Shown here piece by piece: positions 31,652 to 43,900 of a stretch of DNA of 64,000 bases; the stretch's first letter is position 1, and the number at the start of each line of letters is the position of its first letter. The stretch lies in the NCBI GenBank assembly GCA_033065855.1, contig JAVXUO010002233.1, positions 62,001 through 126,000 of the forward strand, read 5' to 3'. A model generated the notes under the pieces. That model was not told the DNA's origin. It saw nothing but the letters and a program-made list of their open reading frames with translations, and did not search any database. This stretch comes from Escallonia rubra. Taxonomy: Eukaryota > Streptophyta > Magnoliopsida > Escalloniales > Escalloniaceae. A program made the position numbers and the translations under genes.

Positions 31652-34009
31652 ATGAGGAATCTTACCTATAACTGCCGAGGTTTGGTTCACTATTAGATAG
31701 TTTGAACAACACGCCAATTGATCCTTCTTCATCGACCTTTCATCATATTATTCCAAGAAACTCATGGCTCGTCATATTCATTTATCTGCATGTTCAAATC
31801 ATTGGGATTTACGAATTCCTTTGGTGTTGATCCTAAGAAACTATAAAAGAGTTCTTTGGGTCAACTCTAAGAATCTTATTTTGATCTCCTTTATGGATAA
31901 ATGTACTCCCACCTTTACAGCGGCTTCATCTATGGTCATCCACAAGTTTCAAAAAGAAATCAGACGTGGGAGTGCCTGTACCTTCAACTACACGAGGTGG
32001 TGGGCCCCTTGTATCTTCTTAGGGATATCAATCAAGTATTACAAACCCTGAGAAGACTACTCATAATAAAAATGATTTCCTAGGTCATCAACACCTCACC
32101 ATATTCCTGCATAACCTGGGTTTAGTGGATATGCCTTGATGGGGACCGACGTTTACTTGGGTAAGAGGTAGCACTGGAGAGGACATCACATATGAAATCT
32201 TTGATCGAATTTATTTGAATATTGAAGTGGGAGCTAAAATATATGAGTGCCTCCCTTACCTACCTTGGCATTTCAACATTCCTTTTCCTGCTGAACACAT
32301 CTCCTAAATATATCCGTAGTGGTAGAGATAAGAAAGTTGAAGCTAAAGACATAAAGATGGGCTAAAAATAATTCAAGAGACCTGACACACTGAAGTAACT
32401 GGTTCTCCACTTCATCGGATTGCTCAATGGCGACATCAGATGCTAGATCGTCTTTAATACTAGAATGAATCCACGTTGGATAATCTCCATACTCAGATAA
32501 CAATGTGTTAAAATCTCTTGGTAGACTGGCAACGATTGCTCCCAGATGCGATTACTATCCAATATGAACACCTTCTTTGACGACGTCTTGATTGGTTATT
32601 AGATTGGGAAGAGTTGTCTTGGGCACAAAGAGCCAAAGAAACCTTGTTATGCTTGGGAGACTGCAACACAAAATTCTTGTACGTAGCCACTGCGATTAAA
32701 CACCATTCAAACCTCTTCTCTAATATTTGAGATAGTGTCGAAAAATTACGTTCAAATGACTAGGAAACCTGTAACTGCCTCCTCTTACATTTCACGTCGC
32801 TTCTATGCCCCCACAGCTTGAATCTTGCTTTGGATAATGGAAGTCAAAATGTTATGGGTATTCTATTAGCTCGGCTCTTACCCTTGCATAGCACGAAAAT
32901 GAATAAACCATTCACTGCCACGTCGTGTTCTAACTCAAACCTTTGAAATCACCAGGTCCTAATGCATTTTACCCATTCTCTATCAACATTGTTGGAGCTT
33001 CATGAACCCATCCATCAGGGCTGCGGTCTTATCTTTCCTTCGTACAGGCTGAATGCTAGCTGAAACTAACCATACCTTCATTATTTTCATCCCTGAGAAC
33101 CCCCAACCTCTTCGCCTAATAATTGCTGACTTATTAGTCTGTGTAACCCAATCTATAAAGTTATCAGCAAAATCATTGCCAACAGACTTAAATAGGTTTT
33201 GCCCGTACTTTTTTCACCTTTCCAAAATGCCTTTACTCCCAGAAGAAACATTATGGACAATATACTGATGACTCAGGAGTTGAAAAATAAAACTTGTACT
33301 AGGAAAACAAGTAAAGATGTGTTAAGGGTGTTTAAAATGGATATAAGTAAGACCTATGGTAGACTTCAATGGGATTTTATTGACGCGGTCCTCCTTCATT
33401 TGGTTTCCCTACTTGTGGAATTCGCCAAGGTGATCCATTCTCTCCCTTTCCTTTTATTTTACGTAGTGAGGTTTTTATCTCAATCTCTGATACAAGCAGA
33501 GAGATTCGATGGCTTGTGTTGTTTAAAACTCACCCCTTAATCTACTAGTATTTCCCATTTTCTTATTTTTAGATGATTCCATCTTATTTTTCCATGTTAC
33601 TCTGCTTGGATGTGAGCTAATCAAGATTCTTCTTTAAAATTATCTATAGGGTTCTGGACAACAGGTTAATTTGACCAAATCAGCGTAGTGATAAGTCTCA
33701 ATTGTCCGAATAACCTCTTAGATTATTGTGTCGGGAACTAGGTGTTCCCAACCTATTCTGGTCGTACCCAAGGGCCCAATAGGGGTCCCATTTCACGCGA
33801 ACACGTCAACATTGTCAACGGTCAATTTTTCAACGCATCAAACCAGTCAGCGCCTGTGCGCCCGAGACATGTATTTTTCTCGTTCCGCGCACTTCATGCG
33901 CAACTTAGACATCTTATTTTCGCATCGATGTCACTAAAACGCTAGCACGTTCGTAACGCCAAGACCATCCGCGCACCCGTTCATCAAAAACATTGGCCGA
34001 CGGCACATT

Positions 34010-34790
34010 TGGAGAAACGGGGTCAAGGGGCAAATGGCCTTGGCCAACCCCAGGGGGTCGGCCTCGGCCTTCCCCATGCCATAGGGGTCGGCCTCGGCCT
34101 CCTGGGGGGCTTGGCCTTGGCCACTTTCCCCCGGTGGTTCACCCCTTCCCCGCATACCCCTTTTTTCGCACTTCTTTCCCCTTGCATGCTCCATACGTAA
34201 CCTTGGCACCTTAATCGTTATGTGGGTACAATTCTTGACAACACGCTCGTCATAACGCAACTTTCGGATTTGTATTTGCTCATCAAAACACCTACCGACG
34301 GCGCGCACGAAGTTCGCAAAAGGAGAAGTGGCCTTGGGCTCCGAAAATGGAAGATGGCCAAATGGCCTTGGCCAACCCCAGGGGGTCGGCCTCGGCCTCC
34401 TGGGGGGCTTGGCCTTGGCCACTTTCTCCCGGTGGTTCACCCCTCCGCGCAAACCCTTTTTCGCACTTTGTTCACTTCGTACGCTTTGCACGTGACTTTG
34501 ACATCTCGTTTGTCATGTAGGTACGATTCGCGTCGACACACTCGTCATGATGCAACTTTCGGATTTGTATTTGCCCATCAAAACACCTACCGTCGGCGTG
34601 CCTGAAGTTCACCAAGAGGGGGGGAGTGGCCCTGGGCTCCTTCATGAGAGTTGGCCATTTGTCCTTGGCCAACCCCAGGGGGTCGGCCTCGGCTTCCCCA
34701 GGCCATAGGGGTCGGCCTCGGCCTCCTGGGGGGCTTGGCCTTGGCCACTTTCCCCCGATGGTTCACCCCTTTTTCCACATACTTACCTTC
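34010..34790 (-). repeat. GGCC-rich tandem units in copy 2
   Basis: Same units as 11690-12440, here inverted, with GGGGTCGGCCTCGGCCT recurring and two long units (around 34300-34480 and 34590-34770). Confidence 0.85.
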
Positions 34791-35039
34791 TCGAGTCTTT
34801 GCACCTCCGCGATGTTTACGGACGTTTATGCATCAACTCCGTGACGCCTCTCGTCCAACGCCCATGATCACGCACCGCTCCCGCGATGCCCGTCACCCAC
34901 GCCCGTCACCCAAAGTCGCACGCTACCACCGAAAAACCCATCATTAACAACCGCATACCATCACTCACAAACCTTTTCACTACTACATGTTGCATTCATT
35001 ATCTTGTTATGACAGGTACACTTAGCTCACATCCTGTCT

Positions 35040-35290
35040 TCGGGACACCCGACGCGCGCCCGTGCGCCATTCTCATGATACGTGCCCCGGCACCAAATAT
35101 TGCTCCGCGACGTTCGTCGCCGCGCCCTTGCGCCATTCTCATGATACGTGCCCCGGCACCAAGTATTGCTCCGCGACGTTCGTCGCCGCGCCCTTGCGCC
35201 ATTCTCATGATATGTGCCCCGGCACCAAGTATTGCTTCGCGACGATCGTCGCCGCCCCACTTTCACAACACGTGCCCCAGGCACCAGGTA
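35040..35290 (-). repeat. CGACG hairpin array in copy 2 (about 4 units)
   Basis: Same ~66-bp unit as 10725-11345 in opposite orientation, but fewer copies. Confidence 0.88.
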
Positions 35291-35339
35291 TTGTCTCGTG
35301 CTATAAGCACCGCGCTCATGCGCCATAATCATGTTGCAT

Positions 35340-35770
35340 ACTACCGGGATGAGCTCACAACCTTATAGCCATCGCCGTCTCAATCACAAGGGGGCTTCGG
35401 CCTCGTACCGGGATGGGCTCACAACCTTATAGCCATCGCCGTCTCAATCACAAGGGGGCTTCGGCCTCGTACCGGGATGGGCTCACAACCTTATAGCCAT
35501 CGCCGTCTCAATCACAAGGAGGCTTCGGCCTCGTACCGGGATGGGCTCACAACCTTATAGCCATCGCCGTCTCAATCACAAGGGGGCTTCGGCCTCGTAC
35601 CGGGATGGGCTCACAACCTTATAGCCATCGCCGTCTCAATCACAAGGGGGCTTCGGCCTCGTACCGGGATGGGCTCACAACCTTATAGCCATCGCCGTCT
35701 CAATCACAGGGGGGGCTTCGGCCCCATACCGGGATGGGCTCACAACCTCATAGCCATCGCCGTCACAGTC
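35340..35770 (-). repeat. ~63-bp array in copy 2 (about 7 units)
   Basis: Unit includes GGGATGGGCTCACAACCTTA and AGCCATCGCCGTCTCAATCA. Very uniform units, two more than in copy 1. Confidence 0.9.
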
Positions 35771-36227
35771 ACAAGGGGCTCCGGTACGAGGACCCCTCGC
35801 CACGGACTCAGAGCACTGAGCTGCGACCATGTCCGCTCATGTTACCATTGATCGTCGACACCACCAGGGCAATGACCCCCGGGTCACTCCGGGACGGGAG
35901 CAGGTCCTTGGAGGGCATCACGCCTAGTCCGCCTGGCAGTTGGGTACAGGGGTAACCCTTTCCGCTGTTAGGTTCTCTGCGCGTCTCTTGACGCACCTTG
36001 TGGGATTCAGTAAGGGCTTGGATTGGTGGCTGGGGCAACGGGTTTACTCTGATCATACCACGGTGTGGTTAGTCTTCTCAAACAGGTAGAGCGACGCTGT
36101 GCGAGGTAGGCATCGCAAATTTAGGAACCGGCAGTCCAACAAAGAACTGATATTTTGGGACCCCCCTGGTGACGTGTCACTCCCAGGGGACGACATGTGG
36201 CACTTTATGACATAAGCACACTGTTTC

Positions 36228-36237
36228 CTATAAATAG
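36228..36237 (+). promoter_or_regulatory. Probable TATA box of copy 2
   Basis: CTATAAATAG at the place matching 9903-9912 of copy 1, followed by a T/C-rich leader to the element end. Confidence 0.6.
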
Positions 36238-38510
36238 TGAACTTTATGACTAAAAAAGGACTTCTTCTTGATTCTCACAAAAATCACTTTCTCACTCTAG
36301 AATTGGAGAGCTCTTGGATTCTGGAGAGAGAAACACAAACTTGGCCATAACTTAAAATCGTAACATCGGACGCTGACTTGTACCAATCGACTGCCGGCCC
36401 TGTTCGTCGTAGCTTTGCCTTCGCAGCACTGCCATTCCTCACGGCCTGTCTGGGAAGCCTTGCTCTCAGCCCTTACTTTGTCCTTCCTGTCTCTCACTTT
36501 GCATACTTGGAAGCTGACACGGACTGCAGCCTTTGTGGCACCTCCACGTAAGTACGAACCCATTTTCCTTGGCATCACTAGGTATCCCACTCTCTACACA
36601 ATTTGACAACTATTTAGCACCACTCTGGATATAGTAACATTTCGAAAGGACTTTTTTCAAACTCTACTTGCAAAAATTCAGAACCAGATTGCTACCTGGA
36701 ACGGTCTTCTGTTGAATAAAGCAGGACTAGCCACTTTAATTTCTTCGGTCTTCTCGATCTTGGTAAAATCTAATATGCAACTTACTATGTTTTGGTATAT
36801 GTCTGTCGACAGAAGGACTGGATTCTTTGTAAATTGTGGTGGAAAGGTGACGTGATAAGCAGCAACCTTCGTTGGGTCAACCGGTTTACACTTTGTGGTC
36901 CAAAATTGAGAAGAGGCTTAGGATTTTGATCAACAAAATTTCTCAATTTGGCATTACTTGTTAAAACTAGTTGATGCATCCTATCCCACCCAGAGGAGTT
37001 TTTATCTAGTTTTTTTTTAATCAAATAATGTCGTCATCACTCCTTCCTCTCTGTTAGTAAAACATCCTCAAGCTCTTAGGGATGGATGGAAATCCGCATA
37101 GGAAAGAATATTCTTTCTCTTCCTCTAGCATGGAAAGTGGAAGATGGTAACAATATAAACATTTGAGACGACCTTTGGTTACCTTCTGTCACACTTCAAG
37201 CAGTCTCAACTTTCCTAAACCCGTCCACCGTCCACCCACCACCCATGGCTTAAGGTGGTGACCGTCATCTGTCTTAACTCTTAGAACACCAATCTGCTCA
37301 CAACTCTGTTCCTTTCCAATGTTACCTAAGGTATCTATGTTTCTCGAACATGATACAAAGACGTGTGTTCATGCAATAAATTCAAGGATGGCAAGTACCG
37401 TGTCAAATCATCGTATTTCCTCCTACATGAGCAGGAAATGACACAGCTCTTTGCTATCAACCCCAACTTCAATCCCACTATTAGTTTACTACCCAAACTT
37501 GGAAATATCATTAGAAGCTTCCAATCCCACCCCAACTCCACCCACCGTTGTGGCATCTTCTGCTAGATCTTCTTCCCCTCAAGGATATACTCTGCTGCAG
37601 GAAAATAATCCGTGATAGTCTTTGTGTCTTTTTCAACAAGAAAATCGAAACCTGGACATCTCTTTTTGTCCTACCATTCCCTCATAATGATCTGGTTTGG
37701 GAGTGCCCTTGAAATCATAACCACACAACCCCATCCCTCCTTTAAGGAATGGTTAATTGCCTGGCTCAGTAAACACCAACAACAATCATTATTTTCATCT
37801 TATGCTTAAATCTTCTTCGTTTGTGTTCTTTGGTGTATTTGAGTACACCATAACGAGTGTATATTTTGCAACCTCCATATAAGAGCCCTTCTGCGGTCCT
37901 ACACATAGACCCCCCCTATACGGCTTTCCTACACGTAGACCCCACCTAAAATGATCTTCGAGCTAGTATGGGGATTGTAATCATCGTTGACAGTGCCTTT
38001 AGATTAACATCTTACAGTAGCTTATATCATGCATCAAGTGCTCACATTGCGTAGGCTATTTTGATCTTACGTGCATGCTACTGGGTGCAACCGCACAATC
38101 ACAAACATGTTGTATAGCATACTAATTCCAACCATCTTCTCTCGTAGATAACGGGAACTTGAGGAGCTAGATGATGAAGTAAAGCCTATTATGTACGATA
38201 TATGCCACCTATGCACCTCTTCTATTCTCAATGAGGCCAAACTGTTGCTTTAGACAGCAAGCTCAGCTACCTCTTCCACCAACTAGGAGTGGCCCTCCGA
38301 TCTTCGGAAGCCATTGAGAGGATCTTTTCATGTGCTTCTTGACCTGCATTACATATCTAGTTTAGAGCTTCTTTGGATAACTGGGTCACTTCGTCATGTA
38401 TATGTTGATCTAGTAGTTGTATCTTTCTTGTTTCTTATCCAGTCCATTGCTTATGTATTATTATGGTAAATCTTCTTTTCGTGGAATGTAAGTCTAAAAT
38501 CTTAACCAAA

Positions 38511-38924
38511 AAAATTGGAGGGAGAAGAAAGGAAATGGAAGGAAAGAAACTTATTTCTTATCATTACCTTAATTGTGAGTTTATGTGAGGAGAGCAAAGA
38601 AGATTTCTAGAAACAAAACTTGATTTCTCTCCAAATTTTTCTTCCCAAAGTTGAGAAGAAATGGAGGGAAAGTAAAGGGTGTTTAATGTAATTTTGGAAT
38701 ACCATTATTACCCTTCTATCTGAATAAAAAGTCTAACATCACTGCAAAAATATAAGGACATTCCAGTAAAGAACAACTAAAAAATTTATTTTCTCTTCTT
38801 TTATTTCCACTCACAAACGTCATAAAAAATATTTTTCTCTTCCATCCTAAAAGTCACAAACACATAAAGAAAGGCCAAATCATTTCTCTTCCTTTCTTTT
38901 CACCTAAAACTCACAAACAAGTTT
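38511..38924. other. AT-rich foldback-like segment
   Basis: TTGTGAGTTTATGTGAGGAG at ~38572 has an inverted partner near 38900 (minus strand TTTGTGAGTTTTAGGTGAAA), each followed by an AAGAAG/GAAGAG purine run. This could be a decayed MITE. Ends are not clear and no target duplication was found. Confidence 0.3.
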
Positions 38925-39240
38925 CTAGGGCTTTATAATGGACTTCCTTAAAGGGGTTGATATAGGCTTGTGGGAAATTCGAGAAAAGCTGTTTAAATCT
39001 TCTTCACCAAGTATCTTTAAATCCTATCTATGTACATCATTAACATTTACTTGATGTGAGATTGTTTCGATGGCATACTATAATCGCTTGGCATTGCATT
39101 GCTTGGTTGTTAATTAAATTGTTCAATTGTTTGATTATGAGTATTGCTTCATTGGTAAATTGATCAAATTGAATGTTGTTTTGAGATAGTTTTTAATTCC
39201 CAATTAGTGTATAAAACCATATTCACCCCTTTAGAGCTTA
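38925..39240 (+). mobile_element. Sirevirus LTR scrap (3' part)
   Basis: TTCTAGGGCTTTATAATGGACTTCC followed by AGGGGTTGATATAGGCTTG, AAGTATCTTTAAATCC and ACCATATTCACCCC parallels 21817-22095 of the Sirevirus LTR, in the same order and orientation. It is a truncated relic with no internal region. Confidence 0.7.
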
Positions 39241-39349
39241 ATTACTAGTTCCATGGATACAAAGCTAATGTGAAAAGCCATTACCTCCATGTAATCCACA
39301 ATTTTCCACGTTCGGCCAAGCTAAATTCATGAGCTAGGTATTCAATTAT

Positions 39350-40375
39350 TGCAGGTCCCTAAATACACCTAGAGGGGGTGGATATGTGTTTTACAACTTT
39401 GAGTATAAATTAAAAACGAGATTACAAAGTAATGACAAATATAACAGTAATAAATTTAACACAGAGATTTATACTGGTTCGGCCCCACCAGCCTACGTCC
39501 AGTCCTCGAGCACTCCACGCAAGGGAGACCTACTCGAGCCTTTCACTAATCCAACTAGCTTCGGGTGCTAGCTCAAACCGAAGTACAATTTTCGAAACCC
39601 TTCCAAGGTTTCCAACAGTTTACAAATGAAAAGAGATTTACAATTTGAATACAACAAACAAGCTCCTTCTTGAGCAGATGTTACAATGAAAACTAAGACT
39701 AAGCCTTCTTAGGTGGGAAGATCTATATTCTTTCAAGAACCAAACCAAGAAGCTTACAATAAACTATCTCAAGGATGAACTCACTCAACAGAGAATAGAT
39801 GAGAATTAGAGAACAAGATGTGAGAGTGTTTTTAGATGAGTTAGAGAGAGTATTAAAAATATTTTCCAAGGAGAGAATTAAATGCTCTCAAGGATCCCTT
39901 TTAAAACAAGTAACGGAAGTGAACCGTTAGGAAGGGAAAGCCCAAAAAAAAGGATTCAACTAAAATAAGAGATTGAGTCGACTAAAAGTTTTGCTTCGAC
40001 TAAAACATTTGGCTTCGACTAAAAGTTTTGGATTCGACTAAAATATTTGACTTCGACTAAAAGTTTTGGCTTCGACTAAAAATTTTGGCTTCGTCTACAA
40101 ACAGATTTGGTTCTTTACTAGAATTTCTGTCAGATCTTTTAAGAGAGACTAAGAAATTCTAACAAGGAAAAAATAGACTTCAAGTTCTTGCATCTTCAAT
40201 GTAGTCCAAGTCTTTAAATCCCAAATCCGAGTCCAAGTCTAAGTTCAAGCTTTGTCCATGTCAAGATCTTGTCTTTGTTTGATTAAGATAAATCCTGAAA
40301 TGTTTATCTTAATAATGTTGTCAGATTAATGTTAGAGAAGATAAGTCTGGAATCATCAAAATCAACAAGTCAACA
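39350..40375 (-). repeat. 3' LTR of env-like Sirevirus
   Basis: Plus-strand edges TGCAGGTCCC (mutated from TGTAAGTCCC) and AAGTCAACA. About 1,026 bp; carries a short version (39960-40100) of the TTCGACTAAAA minisatellite. Confidence 0.93.
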
Positions 40376-40560
40376 ATCTCTCCCTTTTTTATGATGACAA
40401 TATTAGTTCTAACATTATAAAGACATACTCCCCCTTAATCAGTTAACATTCACACAAGGAGATAACTAAAAGAGCATCTATTAATATTCAACAAAAGAAT
40501 TAATAAAGATGCATACAAAGAATGATCAATTAACACTCGGTCTCCCCCTTTGTCAAATCA
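40376..40560 (-). promoter_or_regulatory. Polypurine tracts upstream of 3' LTR
   Basis: The minus strand reads AAAAAAGGGAGAGAT immediately before the LTR. Two more purine runs follow inward (minus strand TTAAGGGGGAG near 40430, and AAAGGGGGAGACC near 40545). Multiple polypurine-like tracts are a Sirevirus trait. Confidence 0.8.
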
Positions 40561-40629
40561 AAAGGAGGGGTAGCCAGTGCAACAATCAAATGAATAAATA
40601 AATAATAAAAAAAATCTAAGGCCGACGGC

Positions 40630-42182
40630 GGCGAGCACCCTGGGCAGAGGAGGATGGATCAGGAGGCGGCTAAGCAGAGCGACGAGTACCTTGCACAGAA
40701 GAGGAGTGATCAGTAGGCGGCGGAGCGGTTGTGGGAACTTTAACGACTTCAACTACACGAGGAGAACGCGGCGGCGGAGGGTTGTATGGGAGATGCGGGT
40801 TAAAGAACCATTCTTCCCATTCGTTGCCAGTATGTCGAGAAGGAAAGATATCCGGACGAGTCACCCGAAAGCCATGAGCCTGATCGAAGATCTGATGAGC
40901 CAGATAACGGTTTTGTTCGGTTAGAATACTCGTGGTGAGATAGGCCTGGCGACGATGAGCCTGAAGGGCAGCTTCCTGCTGGCGTTGAAGATCATGCTGC
41001 ATCCGAGTCAAACTTTTCAGGAGTGGAGTATGATTTAGAGGGAGAGAGGAAAGGTTAGCGGTAAGGTCATTGAGAAGGTTGTGAAAGTCGATTTGGTTCG
41101 AGAGAAGCTGGGCGGAGGAGTGTTGAACCGACTGCTGAAGGGCAGCAAGCTCATGAAGGAGAACAGTGTGGTTAGCTGCAACAGAAGCAGTAAGGGTGGT
41201 TTGCGATTCAAGTATTAACTGAATCGAAGTAGAGAGACGAGAAAGAGTTTCAGAGAGGTCGGAGTTGTCGGAAGAGAGGAACTCATCAAAATTAAGATTT
41301 GAGAAGTCGTTTAGCGGACTACTGAAGAAAGGATCAGTAGGGTGAGGAGGGGTAGGTAGAGGTGGGACTGAGGATGAAGGGTCAAAATGAGGGAAGGGGA
41401 TAGACTTAGATGGTAGGTGCAGGGGGTATGAACTGAGTAGAAGGATGTGGAGGTGGTGAAAAAGACGAGAAAGGAGCAGAAGGTGGGGCTGAGGGAATTG
41501 CAGGAGCAGGGGAGGGAACATGAGTAGAAGCAGGAGCGGGGGCCGGAACAGACTGGGTGTGGGAAGGGTCAGTAACAGTGATGCACTCAAGAATGACAGT
41601 GTCGGAGGTGGGATCAGAGCGAATTGCGAAACCGGCACGACGAAGGGAAGTTTCATCAAGAATGTGGTGACTCAGAAGAGAGATACATTCCGAGTTAGAG
41701 GTAGGCAGAGGGACATGAAAATATTCAAAAACACGGGTTAACAGGAGTCCGAAAGGAAGATTAGCAGATGATTTGGTTTTTTGGGCATTCATTACGAGCA
41801 TGATAATGCCCGCAATGTTTAAGGGAGAACCCCGAATGAAGTGGGTGAGAAGAATGATGTCTAAATATGAAAAAGTAGCATATGAGCCGGAACGGGCCGA
41901 GAGATTATAACAAAGAATAAGATGGAGGACACGATGAAGAGGAGAAAGGTCACCTAGACTGGGTTTGCGGGGTTGAGAAATGAACGGGTCGCCTAAAAGA
42001 GTTTGTGTTTGTTGGAGGGGAGTAAAGGAGCTGGTGGTACACCACGTGTTTGCGGTGAAAACAAGGGTAGATGATTGATTGGTAAAACTGAGTATGTGGG
42101 CTAAGGTGGTGGCATCGAGACGGATGTGGACCCCATTCACATATGTGGTAAAAAAGCTAGGTGATTGAGCAGTAAAATGCAT
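40630..42182 (-). pseudogene. Sirevirus env-like / putative plant transposon protein region
   Basis: Starting about 42182 on the minus strand, the frame reads FFTTYVNGVHIRLDATTLAH, then FSYLDIILLTHFIRG and ISLLSHHILDETSLRRAGF. This follows the pattern of the uncharacterised plant retroelement domain found 3' of pol in Sireviruses and many annotated plant transposon proteins. A Pro/Ser/Ala-rich linker follows. After a frameshift near 41450 a Leu/Gln-rich coiled-coil segment appears (LHELAALQQSV, MQHDLQRQQEAALQAHRRQ), then a Pro-rich tail. An envelope role is not shown: I see no obvious signal peptide or transmembrane segment in this truncated copy. The N-terminus is probably lost at the junction with RT. 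Confidence 0.72.
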
Positions 42183-43900
42183 GTTTGTTATCTACATCTT
42201 TACCATTTTCATCTTTGACAAGATTAACGCTGGGAGAAATAGGGGTACCTCTAGGTTTAGCATTATCCAAGCCAAACCTTTTCAAAAGTTCCCGTGTGTA
42301 CTTAGACTGACTTATAAAAATTCCTTCTTTTGACTGCTTGATTTGAAGTCCAAGGAAAAAGGTAAGTTCTCCCATCATGCTCATCTCAAATTCCCTGCGC
42401 ATATTCTCAGCAAACTCTTGGCATAGATCATTGTTAGTGGCACAAAAAATAATGTCATCAACATATATTTGAACTATTAAAATATGTGAATTATGAATTT
42501 TCGTAAAGAAAGTAGTATTGACTTTGCCACAAGAGAATCCATGATCAATGAGGAAGCTGCTAAGACGATCGTACCAAGCTCGAGGAGCTTGTTTAAGACC
42601 GTACAAAGCCTTTTTCAGCTTAAAAACATGATTGGGGTATTTTTCATTTTCAAAACCAGGAGGTTGTTTAACAAAAACTTCCTCCTGTATTACCCCATTC
42701 AAGAAAGCACTTTTCACGTCCATTTGAAAAAGTTTAAAGTTCATATGACATGAAAATGCCAAAAGCATTCGGATAGCTTCAAGTCGAGCAACTGGGGCAA
42801 AGGTTTCATCAAAATCAACCCCTTCGACTTGATTGTATCCTTGAGCAACTAGTCTAGCCTTGTTACGAACAATATGGCCATTTTCATCAAGTTTGTTTCG
42901 AAAAACCCACTTTGTTCAAATTGATTCAATTCATCTTGCATGGCAAGAATCCACTCAGAATCGTTTAGAGCCTCTGAAATATTTTTAGGCTCTATTTGAA
43001 AGAAAAAAAAAAGCAAAATTCGCAATTTTTTTTTTACCGTAGATCGTGTTGTAACTCCGCGTTCCACATTACCTATGACTTGTTCTAATGGATGACTGGA
43101 GGAGTATCTCCAGCTTTTTGGAAGAGGCAGAGTCTCGTCACTATTATTGTGAGAAGATGTTGAACACTCCCCCTCAGTTGAGGAGACATTAAGTTGGTTG
43201 TTCAAATCCAGGGAGAGTTCTTCACTGTCATCACCTGCATTCTTACTTGGTTTTTCAACGTTAGATTCTTCAAATACTACATGCATAGATTCTTCAACTG
43301 TCATAGTTCTACGGTTATAGATTCTATATGCTCTACTTTTTAATGAATAACCAAGAAATATTCCCTTGTCAGATTTCGCATCGAACTTTCCCAAGTTCTC
43401 ACGATTGTTCAAAATAAAGCATTTGCAACCGAAAATCTTGAAATAATCGATTTTTGGTTTTCGATTTGAGAACAGTTCGTAAGGTGTTTTATCAAGAATT
43501 GGTCTGATGAGTACTCTGTTCAACACGTAACAGTAAGTGTTGACGGTTTCAGCCCAAAAATATTTTGGCAGAGAGTTTTCCTGAAGCATGGTTCTGGCCA
43601 TTTCTTGTAGAGTATGATTCTTTCTCTCTACAACCCCATTTTGTTGGGGTGTCCGAGGAGCAGAAAACTCATGTGAAATGCCATTTTGAATACAAAAAGG
43701 AATAAAATCTTTTTCAAATTCACCGCCATGATCACTTCGAATTTTTACAAGCTTCAACTCCTTCTCATTTTGAAGCTGCTTAACAAGACTGAAGAATTTT
43801 TCAAACGCTTCATCCTTATGAGTTAGAAAAAGAACCCAGGTGTATCTGGAGAAATCGTCAACAATGACGAATGCATAAAATTTTCCACCTAGGCTCTCGT
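42157..43900 (-). pseudogene. Sirevirus integrase and partial RT
   Basis: Integrase C-terminal half: KIRSDHGGEFEKDF, TPQQNGVVERKN, YFWAETVNTYCYVLNRV, then GIFLGYSLKSRAYRIYN. A frameshift around 42870 leads into RT with QMDVKSAFLNGVIQEEVFVK, YGLKQAPRAWYDRL and the catalytic YVDD (about 42455), continuing to FFLGLQIKQS. The frame leaves RT near 42180, before the RNase H domain, and passes into the env-like sequence. The deletion removes the thumb-connection and RNase H. Confidence 0.9.

Larger units (their letters stand above)
33743..36577 (+). mobile_element. TG...CA element, probable giant solo LTR, copy 2 (plus orientation)
   Basis: Begins TGTTCCCAACC and ends CCTTGGCATCA, with CTAGG at 33738-33742 and 36578-36582. 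It is 2,835 bp, the reverse complement of copy 1 with differences mainly in tandem-array copy number. It reads plus strand: GGCC-rich array, CGACG array, 63-bp array, a conserved core around 35840-36060, TATA box, about 340 bp of R-U5. No proteins. It interrupts LINE ORF2 between the RT domain and the C-terminal LGIPLS segment, so it is younger than the LINE. Confidence 0.9.
31652..38510 (+). pseudogene. L1-type LINE ORF2 (endonuclease, RT), interrupted by a nested LTR element
   Basis: ORF2 of plant L1 elements nicks target DNA and primes reverse transcription. The start MRNLTYNCRGL at 31652 is the usual endonuclease N-terminus, with WGPTFTWVRG near 32150. RT pieces follow: AFTPRRNIMDNILMTQELK and FKMDISKTYGRLQWDFI (33.2-33.4 kb), GIRQGDPFSPF, a FLDDS version of the FADD motif near 33570, and SGQQVNLTKSA near 33660. 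The element at 33743-36577 then interrupts it, and ORF2 resumes with LGIPLS, KAGLATLISSV, DGKYRVKSSYFLL and CCRKIIRDSLCVFFNKKIE to about 37700. Frame is broken many times. The 3' end is uncertain; an A-rich tail CCAAAAAAATTGG near 38505 is a candidate. Confidence 0.85.

Noticed and set aside
33934-34491. 185-codon minus-strand frame
   Set aside because: Falls wholly in the GGCC-rich array of TG...CA element copy 2.
40670-42182. Calling this region a true envelope gene
   Set aside because: Position fits the Sirevirus env-like region, but I see no signal peptide or clear transmembrane helix, and the frame is broken.
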